From Candidatus Aquiluna sp. XM-24bin5 (GTDB lineage Bacteria; Actinomycetota; Actinomycetia; Actinomycetales; Microbacteriaceae): 53,379 nt of DNA. The notes under the pieces are model-generated. The model was not told the origin of the DNA, ran no database searches, and saw only the letters and a program-made list of their open reading frames with translations. The stretch lies in NCBI GenBank assembly GCA_003149555.1, contig QCWE01000002.1:1-53379 (forward strand). Direction: 5' to 3'. The translations under genes were made by a program, and so were the position numbers. Of the stretch, positions 43,688-52,990 are shown piece by piece (positions within the stretch are counted from its first letter, which is position 1; each line of letters begins with the position of its first letter).

Positions 43688-44646
43688 TTAATTGGTTTCA
43701 TAGCCGGCAGCCTTGAAAAAATTGTAACATTCCTCGTCAGTGAAGAGATCACAGACGTGACCGACCGCGCGCCAGAGGTCTTCGTAGGTTCGAGCGGCTG
43801 CTCGTCGTATCAGGGCCTTGAGTTTGGCAAAGGCCATTTCGATGGGATTGAGATCGGGGCTGTATGCGGGCAGAAAGAGAAACCAAGCGCCAATATCGCG
43901 CATGGCCTGCGCGGCCGTCTGGCTTTTGTGAGATGACAGGTTATCCAAAATGATCACATCGCCGGTTTGCAAGGTTGGGACCAATTGGGTCTCGACATAA
44001 AGTTCAAACAAATCCTGGTTCATGGCGCCTTCGATCACCCAAGGTGCATCGAGCCGATCATGGCGGAGTGCCGCGATAAACGTCTGCGTATTCCAATGGC
44101 CGAAGGGTGTGTAGTCGATCAGACGTGTGCCTTTTGCAGACCAACCTGTGGTCTTCGCCATGTTCGTCTTGAGTGAGGTCTCATCGATGAAACCAATGCG
44201 CGGCAACAGGTTAGTCATGAACGGTTGCCGCTTTGTGATCCATATATGGCGCGCCTGCCGAACTTCAGACCGCTTTTGCTCTACCGCTTGCAGGTCTTTT
44301 TTTTATACGTCAGGCCGAGACTGCGCAGCGTACGCCAGACCGACACGCGATGGATTGTCGTTTGATGCGCATCAGCAATTTCCAGCACCAGATCATCCAG
44401 CGTGAGGTCGGGCTTGGCCGTCATACGCGCTGCGATCCAGTCCCGCAGATGGGCCAGTTTGCCGTGCCCGCCACCATTACCTTGTTGGCGCGGCTCCAAC
44501 CCGCCTGTCTCGCGTTTCAGGATCACCATATCGTTCACAAACTTCACCGAAACCCGAAACCGTTTGGCCGCAGCGCGATGTGAATGCCCTTCCTCCACAA
44601 GCGCGACAACCCGCTCACGAAGTGCCATAGGATGTGGCTTTCCCAT
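43688..44646 (-). CDS. IS630 transposase made by programmed -1 frameshift
   Basis: Two frames make one 319-residue DDE transposase. The first (44646 to about 44296) has two helix-turn-helix parts (MALRERVVALVEEGHSHRAA and LTLDDLVLEIADAHQTT). The second (to 43688) has the catalytic triad: FIDETSLKTNM, IILDNLSSHKS and SPDLNPIEMAF. The start ATG at 44646 gives the family opening MGKPHPMALRERV. Slipping back one base on the A8 run joins the frames exactly; 960 bases including the re-read base are divisible by three, and the joined peptide KKDLQAVEQKRSEVRQARH is in-frame. Without slipping, translation ends at TYKKKTCKR. Confidence 0.88.
44296..44302 (-). other. A AAA AAG slippery heptamer
   Basis: On the minus strand the A8 run before GACC gives the sequence A-AAA-AAG in zero frame, the strongest -1 slip site in bacteria. 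It sits precisely where the two IS630 frames meet. No strong downstream hairpin was noticed. Confidence 0.8.
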
Positions 44647-44832
44647 CTCAAACCCCCATATCTGCCATGCAGAAAGGGAATCACAGATCAAGCCTCATGG
44701 AAATCTGAATCGGAAAGGGCGCAACACGCTCTAAGGGGAGACTGTGGAGCAAAAGAATTCAGGAATGTCATACACAATTGGTCATAAGGTCTGACCGATC
44801 TTGTTTTGTTCACCTGTTGGGGCGACCTTTTG

Positions 44833-46581
44833 TCAAGTAATCAATGGTGAATATAATGCTGACGCATAGAGTCTGCCTTGTTGTCTGTGAATATGAATTT
44901 TGTTAAGCAATTCGGCTTGCTCAGGTGTCTCTACGCCATCGGCGATTATCTCAAATTTTAATTCATTAAGAAGCCCAGTAATTCCACGCAAAAGAGCGTA
45001 TTCACGCTGTGAGTGTACAATATTTTTAATAATAGATTGATCCAATTTAATGATATCGATGGGAATCATCAATAAGCTCCGCATGGAGATTTGACTTTTG
45101 CAGAAGTTATCCAATGCGATCTGTATCCCTGCCTGACTCAGGCCTTTTAAGTAAAATGCAATTTCCTCCAAATTTTCACGGGATTGGAATATATCCTCGG
45201 AAATTTCCACTATCATTTGATGTTGAAGAGATTTATTAAGCTCGGCAAATTCTGAAATGATATAGTCTGTAAAGTCCTTATTCGTGAGTAGCTTAAAATC
45301 AAGGTTCCATGTTATATATGTTTCCGGGTGGTTTTCTAGAGGGTGAAGGGCCTCACGTTGCATTTTTCGATGTAACTCAATGTATTCAGATCGATAAAAA
45401 GCTACGCCAAAACGCCGCGTGGCAGTTTCGGATGTTACAATACTCCCATCTGGTCGACTCCAATGGAGCACCGTTTCAAAGCCTTCAACCTTATTTTTAT
45501 ATGTATTGTAAATAGGTACTTTATGGTATTTGAACTCATCATTTTTGATCGCAGTTGCAAGGTCCGTCTCCGTGATCAATCCCCCCCGAATGCGCTGTTC
45601 TCTGATGAAGGTGGCATCTGCGAGGATTGAGGCATTTCGGCCAGATTCCTTTGCTTCCCGTAACGCCGAGTCTGCAATTTGAAGAGCCTGACTGAGGGGT
45701 TTCCCTTTCATTAAGCGTACAATTCCAATAGATGCGGTGCAGGATACAATGTGCCCATTGGCTATGATTTTTGTTTTTCTGATTTCTTCCCTTAAGGTTT
45801 GCCCAAAGCGCTTGGCGTGTTCGTCTGTTTTCCAAGGGTGTGCGACTAGAAATTCCTCGCCGCCAAGTCGTACAACCATGCCATCCGTTTTGGATAATGT
45901 TAGAAGTGTTTTTGCAATTTCCCGCAGCAGCTCATCGCCCGTCTGATGAGAATAATGATCGTTTACTTTTTTAAACCAATCAATATCAATAATGAATATC
46001 GCATAGTCTTTTTTAAGCCATGAAGTTCCTTTTTCTCCAAAGCGTTTTTCAAGACCCAGTCGATTTAAAACACCTGTAAGTGGGTCAGATTCTGCTTGTT
46101 TAGCTAACGCTTCTGCGTGCTCTTGAAGGGTTGTAACATCTTCAAAACTGATGACGAGAATGCGCCCTTTTCCATCTATGCTTGGATACCATTTCGCTCG
46201 TGTTTGAAATGTGATGAGCGTACCATTACGTGCGCGTAAGGTCTTAAGATCAGGGGCAGTTGAGGCACCAATAGGTAAAGATAGTAAAAATTTACGCCGT
46301 TTTGTGAGATGTTCTCTATTTCCTGTTCGTAGTACTGCCGAGCTTGGTAAATCTTTTTCTAGTTCGTAGCCAAGCAGGTTTAAAAGTGGTTGGGATGTGT
46401 AAATTATATCAAAATCTTCATTTTGTATGGAATAGAGACCCTGGTTAAAATTAAGATATGTGTTTGCAATTTCGGACAGCCATTCTTGTTGTCCCAAATT
46501 TTGCTCAAACTGTTTGTCATCATTCATCGGACTTATCGCCAAAACTGCCGCCCGCAAAAAGTTTTGAAGCCTCTCACGCAT
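44833..46581 (-). CDS. PAS-GGDEF with degenerate EAL domain
   Basis: 582 residues, soluble. A PAS domain (~35-150; GLYSIQNEDFDIIYTSQPLL, VISFEDVTTL) leads to GGDEF (~165-320) with FIIDIDWFKKVNDHYSHQTGD and the intact active site VRLGGEEFLVA. The EAL part is ruined at several catalytic positions: EAL is ETV (GFETVLHW), DDFG is DNFC (ALDNFCKS), KxDR is KLDQ, and the closing QGxxxx motif is QGRLYASALYSP. It should thus be a cyclase whose EAL binds c-di-GMP or a partner rather than cleaving it. The ATG at 46527 is an alternative start. Its 3' end lies 100 bases from the IS630 element. Confidence 0.9.
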   Translation of the reverse strand: MRERLQNFLRAAVLAISPMNDDKQFEQNLGQQEWLSEIANTYLNFNQGLYSIQNEDFDIIYTSQPLLNLLGYELEKDLPSSAVLRTGNREHLTKRRKFLLSLPIGASTAPDLKTLRARNGTLITFQTRAKWYPSIDGKGRILVISFEDVTTLQEHAEALAKQAESDPLTGVLNRLGLEKRFGEKGTSWLKKDYAIFIIDIDWFKKVNDHYSHQTGDELLREIAKTLLTLSKTDGMVVRLGGEEFLVAHPWKTDEHAKRFGQTLREEIRKTKIIANGHIVSCTASIGIVRLMKGKPLSQALQIADSALREAKESGRNASILADATFIREQRIRGGLITETDLATAIKNDEFKYHKVPIYNTYKNKVEGFETVLHWSRPDGSIVTSETATRRFGVAFYRSEYIELHRKMQREALHPLENHPETYITWNLDFKLLTNKDFTDYIISEFAELNKSLQHQMIVEISEDIFQSRENLEEIAFYLKGLSQAGIQIALDNFCKSQISMRSLLMIPIDIIKLDQSIIKNIVHSQREYALLRGITGLLNELKFEIIADGVETPEQAELLNKIHIHRQQGRLYASALYSPLIT

Positions 46582-47409
46582 GCTGATTTACACGTTATAC
46601 GAGAAGCATTATGTGGCGCAAGCAGAGCGTATACATAAAGTATCCAATTTTTTCCCATACCTTTAAAGTGTTAGCTCAACTGTCGATGGCGCGTGTTGTT
46701 GCGTCACTCTTAAGATGAGACGCTTTGCGATAAAATTTGCCATTTAGATGGTGACGAGGCTGCAAGCTTGTATGCTGTGATATTTTTTGTTCCTGCGTGG
46801 AAATCTGCTCAGTGTTATCGTCAGTTTGAGTGCAGGAGCGTGAGATCGAACCATGCGGTCTAGAAGGCTGCAGAAACGCGCCTATCGGGGGGGGGCTGTT
46901 TGCGACGCGTAATAACGTGGTGCCTGAGATAAATAACTTAGGCTGGAGGGGTTGTGTATAGCATTGGATCTGTTCAGTTGGTGCAGTGTGAAAACATATT
47001 TTAACTTTCGATTTGATTGCATCGAAAAGCTTCGGTTTGGGCTGTATTAAATCTATTAAAATGAGAATATTGCTTCCATTTGTTGGAAGTGTGTTTCCAT
47101 TATAGTTAAAAAGTTTACTCACGTTGAGTGTGTTTGATGCTGACTTGATGTTGTGAAGGTGGATATTAATTAGTATATGCTTGTAAGAAAAAATTATTGA
47201 TGGTGTTAAAGATAATTAGGAATATCACGTAATGAAAAATACTATAACATTATGCGCTGTGAAATAGTAAAGCAAACTGCATTTACTGATAGATTGCCAC
47301 CTCCGCGGAAAAGTACTTAATTTCGACCTGGCTCAGATTGCGTTGGGATATTTTCTTTGATAGTCCTATATGCTTGTCTGCCGTTTGAAGAGTTGATGCA
47401 AAAATTTTG
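46582..47409. other. Long intergenic region
   Basis: Over 800 bases, AT-rich in its right half. A run of nine G at 46887-46895 is notable. A 148-codon minus-strand frame (46676-47122) has odd composition (many Gln, His, Pro) and is not believed. No RNA gene recognised. Confidence 0.4.
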
Positions 47410-47438
47410 TTGCTTGGCAGTTATGAAAAAGTGATAAT
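47410..47438 (+). promoter_or_regulatory. Candidate promoter of the HD-GYP gene
   Basis: TTGCTT at 47410-47415 and GATAAT at 47433-47438, 17-base spacer. Transcription would start near 47445, which makes the ATG at 47475 (with GGAAG 5 bases before) the likely translation start rather than the GTG at 47448. Confidence 0.4.
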
Positions 47439-47474
47439 CAAACTAATGTGAACGTTCAATGCTTGGAAGATGCA

Positions 47475-48605
47475 ATGATAGATTACAATGGACGCACATC
47501 CGCAGGCGGAATAAATGGGTTTACAGCGGAACTAAGCGACCTGCATGACAGAATTCTAGAGCAATGCCCAAGTGTCGTCCGCGTAGCATGTATTACATAT
47601 GATCCGGGCAGTGGTATGTTGCATACCTTTTTGAATAGCACGCGTGACGGTTCTCCATTAAAAGCGTACGAATTTCCTCTTGCAGAGAGTCGATCTCTTT
47701 CAGAGATCGTTGAGGCCCAAAAGCTGCGCTATGTTGCTGATATTCAAAGTACAATAGCGCCTGGTCGGAAGCACTCGAACTGGTTAATTGCCCAAGGGTA
47801 TAAGTCTTCGTTAACCGTACCTGTCTTTCGGGGCGAAAGGTTTTTGGGTTTCGTTTTCTATAATTCAAGTGAAAAAGATGGCTTTCCTCCAGAGTTGCAG
47901 AGCCGCTTGCAATATTATGCGAAGTTGGGTTTTGGTTATGTTGAGGAAATTGAAGCTCCACTACGTATTGTTATGAATATTTTTATGCGTCGAGATTTTG
48001 AAACTGGCGAACATATCAAGAGAGTGGCTGCCTATGCTGAGTTGGTTGCCAAAAAATTGGCTAAAGAAGACATTGTCGATGATGAATTTGTCCACTTAAT
48101 GTTTTTGGCGGCCCCGTTGCATGATATTGGAAAGATTGGAATTCCTGAAAAAATTCTGCATAAGCCGGGGCCTTTGTCTAATGCAGAATATGAATTAATT
48201 AAGACCCATGTTGAAATTGGAGTTGAAATGTTAAACGATGTTTTAGAGAATACACCTTCTGTACCAGAAAAAGTAAAGTCAATATTTTCGAACATTATTA
48301 ATCATCATCATGAGAAACTTGATGGCACGGGATATCCAAGAGGTCTCAAAGGAGAAGAGATTTCATTAGAAGGAAGAATCCTTGCTGTGGTGGATATATT
48401 TGATGCTTTAACAGCGCGGCGACCGTATAAAGACCCATGGTCAACTTCAGAAGCGTTTGATTATCTCCGTGATCTTGGAGATAAAAATCAATTAGACTTA
48501 GAAATAGTGGACGCATTTTGTTCATTTAATGAGGACATTTCTGCAATTATGCAGCTCTATCCGGAAAAATCGCCGGAAAGGTATAGAGCAAATGATATGA
48601 AGTGA
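47475..48605 (+). CDS. GAF-HD-GYP c-di-GMP phosphodiesterase
   Basis: 376 residues. The N-terminal GAF domain spans about 10-150 (VACITYDPGSGMLHTFL, SLTVPVFRGERFLGFVFYN). The HD-GYP domain follows with GEHIKRVAAYAEL, LHDIGKIGIPEKIL (HD pair), LIKTHVEIG, HHHEKLDGTGYPRGL (the GYP motif), VVDIFDALTARRPYK. All metal ligands of the HD-GYP family look present. It would hydrolyse c-di-GMP to GMP. It starts with a GGAAG site. A different fold from the EAL enzymes nearby, it gives the cluster a second means of c-di-GMP removal. Confidence 0.93.
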   Translation: MIDYNGRTSAGGINGFTAELSDLHDRILEQCPSVVRVACITYDPGSGMLHTFLNSTRDGSPLKAYEFPLAESRSLSEIVEAQKLRYVADIQSTIAPGRKHSNWLIAQGYKSSLTVPVFRGERFLGFVFYNSSEKDGFPPELQSRLQYYAKLGFGYVEEIEAPLRIVMNIFMRRDFETGEHIKRVAAYAELVAKKLAKEDIVDDEFVHLMFLAAPLHDIGKIGIPEKILHKPGPLSNAEYELIKTHVEIGVEMLNDVLENTPSVPEKVKSIFSNIINHHHEKLDGTGYPRGLKGEEISLEGRILAVVDIFDALTARRPYKDPWSTSEAFDYLRDLGDKNQLDLEIVDAFCSFNEDISAIMQLYPEKSPERYRANDMK

Positions 48606-48641
48606 GCTCTTGCATGAACGAAAAATTTTGAGTTTTTCTAG

Positions 48642-48974
48642 TCACTTATCAACACTAAGGCTGGGCATTTTCGGAAGAGTTATTGAAGTTCCACCAAAAA
48701 GACGTTTTTCGTATTTTTCGGTGTTTGGATTTGGCTCTGTGTCCAGAGGGCCTCGAAGGCGTGTATATTGATATGCACCGCCACCCTTGGGGCGAGTTTC
48801 TCTGTGCAAAAAGCTGCTGTCTACATAGGTACCGATCTGTGCAGCAACATTGGACGTGTCGAGTTGTGGAATTCCAATCGCCTTGACAATATCTGCTGCA
48901 GTCATTGGAGTGTTGAGCGGCATTGCATCTCGCAACATCGTCTCTGTTAGCCTGAATATACTATCTTTTTTCAC
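48642..48974 (-). CDS. Small winged-helix-like protein
   Basis: 110 residues: a helix-rich opening (DSIFRLTETMLRDAMPLNTP), MTAADIVKAIGIPQLDTSNV as a possible helix-turn-helix, and GTYVDSSFLHRETRPKGGGA as a wing. The C-terminal 35 residues look disordered. It is unrelated by clear motif to known regulators. Its stop lies 36 bases from the convergent HD-GYP stop. Role uncertain; a DNA-binding protein is the best reading. Confidence 0.6.
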   Translation of the reverse strand: MKKDSIFRLTETMLRDAMPLNTPMTAADIVKAIGIPQLDTSNVAAQIGTYVDSSFLHRETRPKGGGAYQYTRLRGPLDTEPNPNTEKYEKRLFGGTSITLPKMPSLSVDK

Positions 48975-49487
48975 TCGATCTAATCTTCTTGGCAGAGCTA
49001 AAAGTTGTATTCTATCGGCCTTCTAGGAAGAGAAGGCAGCTCCTGCAAGGTGTTCCCGCACATAGCATCTCATCAATCTACTTTTGATATATGAAGGTAG
49101 AGCTTGGGAGGGCTTCGGGATGAGGTAGTGGAATTGCCGTTCGAGCTGAATGTGCGGTGTTTGTGCATGCATTGGAGGCTGAGTTGGCTTCATTAGTTTG
49201 GGATGATCCTATGTAGCGCTCTCGCTGATGCAGATTTTCGTTTTTGATCATGAAGACGTTCGTGATGGGCGCCTAAGCGGCGCGCCTTTTGGTGCCGTTC
49301 TTAATGCTTGACACAATCTTTGGAGGCAGGCTGTACGCCTAAGACGGCCCTTAGGGTGCAGAGGCGATTAGCAAAAATTCCGCGTTGATCGAGATATCAG
49401 CTGCGCAATATGCGATATACGTCGTCCGCTATATGGCAACTTGTGTCATGAACAAGTAACGTGCGCAGCCTTATGTCGTATTTTAAG
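48975..49487. other. Intergenic region, no gene seen
   Basis: Contains a GC-rich imperfect inverted repeat followed by TTTT around 49274-49299, which could be a weak terminator on the plus strand, but no plus-strand gene ends nearby. Nothing else was supported. Confidence 0.35.
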
Positions 49488-50798
49488 TCAAGTGGTATAA
49501 CATTGCTGAACAGTTGTCTGAAATCGTGACACCTGAGAGGCCAAGGCATTGCATGCATCTGCAAGCCGGCCGCAGGCTGATGTTGTCTCTGCAGCCATTT
49601 GGGCGTTTTCCTGGGTCATATGCTCCATCTGTCCTGTCGCTTGATTAATCTCTGATAGTGCAGCCGATTGGCTGGTAATGCCTTCGGCAATTCGTTCGAC
49701 AGTTGAGCTGAGACTTTCAAATCCATCGAAGAAACTGTTCAAGTCAACGCCTGCGCGATTAACTAGCAAAACGCCATTCGAAACGTGATGCCCGCTTTCT
49801 CCGATTAAGTCGCTAATTTCACCAGCTGCTTCCGAACTGCGTTGCGCAAGTCGCTGCACCTCTTTTGCAACGACAGCAAAACCTCGTCCCGCATTGCCTG
49901 CGCGTGCCGCTTCTATAGCGGCATTCAGTGCGAGAAGATTGGTTTGAATTGAAATGGCTTCAATCGTATTTACAATCTTTGAAATTCGTGTTGAAGACGT
50001 TTGGATGAGGACCATCGCTTCCTTTATGTCATCAACAAGCTTTGCATTTCTTTCAGCCTTACCCCGTGTATCCTTTGCAACAGTGTCTGCAGACTGTGCT
50101 TTGGTTGCCGCATTGCGGACCGTGTTATCCAACTGGTTTAATGCGCGCGCTGTTTTGCTTAGAGTGGAAGCCTGCGTAGAACTACGGTGCGAAAGCTCCT
50201 GAGAAGATAAGGATAAAGTTTCTTCGATCGACTGCACTACGTTTGTTATGGTGGACACGCGTCCGAGCAAAGTGTTCCAGTCGTCCATTGTGCGGTTAAA
50301 GGCTTCTCCTACAACCGCCATGTCTGGTAATTCGCTTACTGGGATCCTGTGTGTCAGATCGCCTTTGCGTAGTTGTATCAAGCCGTTCGCTACAGCATGG
50401 ATGGCTTCCTGTCGCGCTGTGATGTCGGTTGCGACCTTGACGATGCGCGATACGGTACCCTCCGTATCAAACACTGGCGCGTAAGTTGCTTGTATCCAGA
50501 TAACCCGTCCAGTTCGAGTGCGCCGCGGAAACTGATCAGTAAAAGTTTGGCCTGACTTCAGGTTTTGCCAAAATTGAGCGTATTCATTACTTTGAGCGTA
50601 TTTTGGATCAACAAACATGCGATGATGCTGTCCGACTACGGCATCCGCAGAATATTCTAGGGCGTTAAGAAAGTTTGTGTTGGCATGCAAAATGATACCA
50701 TCGACTGTAAAGTGGATGACAGCTTGTGTTCGCTCCACCATTGATAGGAGAGCTATCTGCCCCTCATCAATTTCAATGTCTACTATATTGTCTAACAT
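49488..50798 (-). CDS. Soluble PAS chemoreceptor (methyl-accepting protein)
   Basis: 436 residues without membrane segments. An N-terminal PAS domain (~20-130; [43 protein letters not shown]) is followed by a HAMP-like stretch ([16 protein letters not shown]). The signalling hairpin has at its tip [20 protein letters not shown] and [19 protein letters not shown], the invariant receptor motif that contacts CheA/CheW. It ends without a pentapeptide tether. As a cytosolic receptor it likely senses redox or a small molecule through PAS (aerotaxis-like). No che genes lie in the window. Confidence 0.93.
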   Translation of the reverse strand: MLDNIVDIEIDEGQIALLSMVERTQAVIHFTVDGIILHANTNFLNALEYSADAVVGQHHRMFVDPKYAQSNEYAQFWQNLKSGQTFTDQFPRRTRTGRVIWIQATYAPVFDTEGTVSRIVKVATDITARQEAIHAVANGLIQLRKGDLTHRIPVSELPDMAVVGEAFNRTMDDWNTLLGRVSTITNVVQSIEETLSLSSQELSHRSSTQASTLSKTARALNQLDNTVRNAATKAQSADTVAKDTRGKAERNAKLVDDIKEAMVLIQTSSTRISKIVNTIEAISIQTNLLALNAAIEAARAGNAGRGFAVVAKEVQRLAQRSSEAAGEISDLIGESGHHVSNGVLLVNRAGVDLNSFFDGFESLSSTVERIAEGITSQSAALSEINQATGQMEHMTQENAQMAAETTSACGRLADACNALASQVSRFQTTVQQCYTT

Positions 50799-50940
50799 AT
50801 GGCTGGCTCTCTTGGGTTCATTCTCTCAAATGATAACGACACGTGATGTAAGTATTTTATCTCACTGGGCACGGGGGGCTGGATATTTTGCTCGACCAAG
50901 CAATCTCAGCCCTGCTGACGCGGTTGCACGCTAAAAGGGT

Positions 50941-51190
50941 CTCGCGGACATCGAGCGTGACTTTCGCGTTCTGAAATCCGATATCGAGATCGCGCCGGTG
51001 CATCACCGGCTGCCCGATCGCATCCGCGCATACGCCTGAAGGCCAAGGGTGACAGCGCAAGCCCGCGCACCCTACTCGAGTTGCTCGAACGCATCAAACA
51101 GCACGTCACCTGCATCGGCACTGCCGCCAAGACAACCCTCACCCGACAGCAACAGAAACAACTGGACGGTACTGTACCCTCATGTCTGGA
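50941..51190 (+). pseudogene. IS1634-like transposase C-terminal fragment
   Basis: LADIERDFRVLKSDIEIAPV then HHRLPDRIRAYA and a stop. In another frame it resumes at once as RLKAKGDSASPRTLLELLER. This is the C-terminal end of IS1634/IS4-type transposases with an internal deletion and frameshift. Confidence 0.7.
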
Positions 51191-51214
51191 AATTCGTTTG
51201 AGCCGCGGGTCATG

Positions 51215-51246
51215 AGCCCGTGCTGGGGCGCGCCCCAGCACGGGCT
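51215..51246. repeat. Perfect 32-bp palindrome
   Basis: A GC-rich dyad with no central spacer; each arm is AGCCCGTGCTGGGGCG or its complement, meeting at 51230/51231. It lies between IS1634 and IS256 debris. It could be a junction of two inverted ends, a terminator-like hairpin or a cruciform site. The arms contain no T-run. Confidence 0.9.
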
Positions 51247-51296
51247 GCCCATTCTGGTATTCCATGGAGTTGCAACACAACCATGGAGAAGAGCGA

Positions 51297-51434
51297 ATGG
51301 ACAGACGAAAGGATACGGCGCTTGAGGCGGTCTTGGAACAGTTGATCGAGCACGGCCCCGGCGAGATGGCCTCTGTGTTCGCGCGGACTTTCGAGCTTGC
51401 GATGCAGATCGACTGGACCTCTTCGACGCTTTGA
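51297..51434 (+). pseudogene. IS256-family transposase N-terminal fragment
   Basis: 45 codons: MDRRKDTALEAVLEQLIEHG then PGEMASVFARTFELAMQID, the typical opening of alphaproteobacterial IS256-type transposases. It breaks off into WTSSTL and a stop; the DDE domain is missing. Confidence 0.6.
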
Positions 51435-51758
51435 ACTTAAAACACCCAATTGAAACGGCCATGTTGCGGCAAAAGTGGGTATTTCCACTTCAACAATATA
51501 AATCGCTTACACGTCAAGCTTTTGAGCTCGGATGCTTTGGCGCAGAGCTTTCGACACCATCGGAAAACTCGAAGCCACTCTTAAGAAATTCAAAGTTGAT
51601 TGAAATAAAAAGGCTGACCCATTGGTGCGGGCACCACACGCCAAACCAATTCAGATGTAACGCAATGGGAAAAATTTCAGCCACTGCAAAAGCTTTGCGA
51701 GTATGTCAAGAAACATTACGGACAAGTGTGAATTTTATAAACACTAAGTCAAGTCAAT
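51435..51758. other. Intergenic region, no gene seen
   Basis: Downstream of the GAF gene (minus strand). Frames here have no recognisable family content. Confidence 0.4.
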
Positions 51759-52295
51759 TCAGTCACTGAGTGAATTAGTGAGGAGTATTGTTGATTTTTG
51801 CAATAGATGCCTATTTAAGATCGTGTCGGCAGTAATTTTCGCAAGTCCAAGCAAGATAGTCCTTTGATCAGTGGAGAGTGGCTTTCTCATATTGTAATCT
51901 AATAAGCAGAGTGCACCAATAGTGTGTTGCTTAATTATAATGGGAGCTCCACAATAATATCTAAGATGAAATTCTCCTGTAACAAGCGGATTTTCCTTAA
52001 ATCGCTCGTCATTTAGAGGATCATGCACTTCCAAGATTTCGTCTGACAAGATCGTATAATTGCAAAATGCAATTTTCCTGTCAGTTTCGCAAATATCAAG
52101 GCCATGGTGACTTTTGAACCATTGTCTTTTCTCATCAACAAGAGAAATGGTTACCGTCGGCGCATTGAAAATAAGTGATGTGATATTCGTTATGTCATCA
52201 AATTTTTTTTCCTCAAGTGTGTCAAGAATCGACATTTCTTTGAGCACTGATAGGCGTGCATCCTCTTTTGGGGATATTGGAAACTTTTTACTCAT
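51759..52295 (-). CDS. GAF-domain protein coupled to the EAL gene
   Basis: 178 residues forming a single GAF domain with short ends. RLSVLKEMSILDTLEEKKFD is the usual lead helix. ITSLIFNAPTVTISLVDEKR, FKSHHGLDI, FCNYTILSDEILEVHDPLND, FKENPLV and YYCGAPIIIKQHTIGALCLL follow the fold of sensor GAF domains seen in front of cyclases. Here it stands alone as the second gene of a pair. Its ATG overlaps the EAL stop in ATGA, with GAGG before it. It probably gives the EAL protein its input through protein contact. Confidence 0.88.
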   Translation of the reverse strand: MSKKFPISPKEDARLSVLKEMSILDTLEEKKFDDITNITSLIFNAPTVTISLVDEKRQWFKSHHGLDICETDRKIAFCNYTILSDEILEVHDPLNDERFKENPLVTGEFHLRYYCGAPIIIKQHTIGALCLLDYNMRKPLSTDQRTILLGLAKITADTILNRHLLQKSTILLTNSLSD

Positions 52296-52990
52296 AGAAG
52301 TTCCTCAATAGGCGCTGGCTTATGAAAGAGAAAACCTTGGAAATTGATAAATCCGATTTCTGTCAGGCTATTAAATTGCTTACGATCCTCTACGCCTTCT
52401 ACGATGTGTTCCTTATCCAGAACATTCAAAAGATCCAATATATGAGATAGCACTTTTAATTTTTGTGGCCGTTCCTCAATTCCCAGCGTTAATTTACGAT
52501 CAATTTTGACAATATCAAAGTCGTAATCTGCAAATACAGAGATACCGTTGAGGCCAGTTCCAAAATCATCAAGCGCAAGTTTCACACCTTGTCTTTTGAG
52601 CTCTAAAAACACCGAATTAATTTCATCTATTGGTGGCATTGGTCGAAGCTCAGTGAATTCTAAGATTATAGGCTGTGAGAATGATTTACACTTATCAATC
52701 AATAGATTTTTTAAATCATCATTAAGCCATGCATAATTATCAACATTAATAGAACACACTATATTTGTTTTATCATAAATTTGTGCTGCTAGCTCAATTT
52801 GCCGCAGAGAGATGGTAATGCTATCTTTTGGAGTGAGCTTCTCAAAAAATGAGTCCATATCACTGTTGTGCTCGCTGAGAGGCAAGCGTGTAAGTAATTC
52901 TCGTTTAATGATGCTGCCATCAACATTAACAATGTTTTGATAATAAGTCGCAAGATTTTGCATGCAGTCCCTAATCATATCTTCGGTCAT
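52292..52990 (-). CDS. Stand-alone EAL c-di-GMP phosphodiesterase
   Basis: 232 residues, an EAL domain almost alone. Key residues: E in KRELLTRLPL (EAL read as ELL), N in CSINVDN, E in ILEFTEL, LDDFGTG, KIDRKL, VEGVED and FQGFLFHKP. The set is complete, so it should hydrolyse c-di-GMP to pGpG. The ATG at 52990 has GGGA close before it; a TTG at 53008 in the same frame is an alternative. It is translated together with the GAF gene. Confidence 0.9.
   Translation of the reverse strand: MTEDMIRDCMQNLATYYQNIVNVDGSIIKRELLTRLPLSEHNSDMDSFFEKLTPKDSITISLRQIELAAQIYDKTNIVCSINVDNYAWLNDDLKNLLIDKCKSFSQPIILEFTELRPMPPIDEINSVFLELKRQGVKLALDDFGTGLNGISVFADYDFDIVKIDRKLTLGIEERPQKLKVLSHILDLLNVLDKEHIVEGVEDRKQFNSLTEIGFINFQGFLFHKPAPIEELL

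Larger units (their letters stand above)
43675..44731 (-). mobile_element. Complete IS630-family element with TA target duplication
   Basis: Perfect 12-bp terminal inverted repeats GAGCGTGTTGCG (43675-43686) and CGCAACACGCTC (44720-44731) are flanked by TA on both sides (43673-43674 and 44732-44733). That is the TA duplication typical of IS630/Tc1-mariner elements. Length is 1057 bp. The single transposase is expressed by a -1 frameshift. It looks intact and recent. It has landed between the PAS-GGDEF and PAS-GGDEF-EAL genes without breaking either. Confidence 0.93.

Noticed and set aside
46887..46895. Run of nine G as a phase-variation tract
   Set aside because: It lies outside any believable gene or promoter; it could also be a sequencing artefact.
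46676..47122. 148-codon minus-strand frame
   Set aside because: Gln/His/Pro-rich, no motif, crosses the nine-G run, no Shine-Dalgarno sequence; treated as chance.
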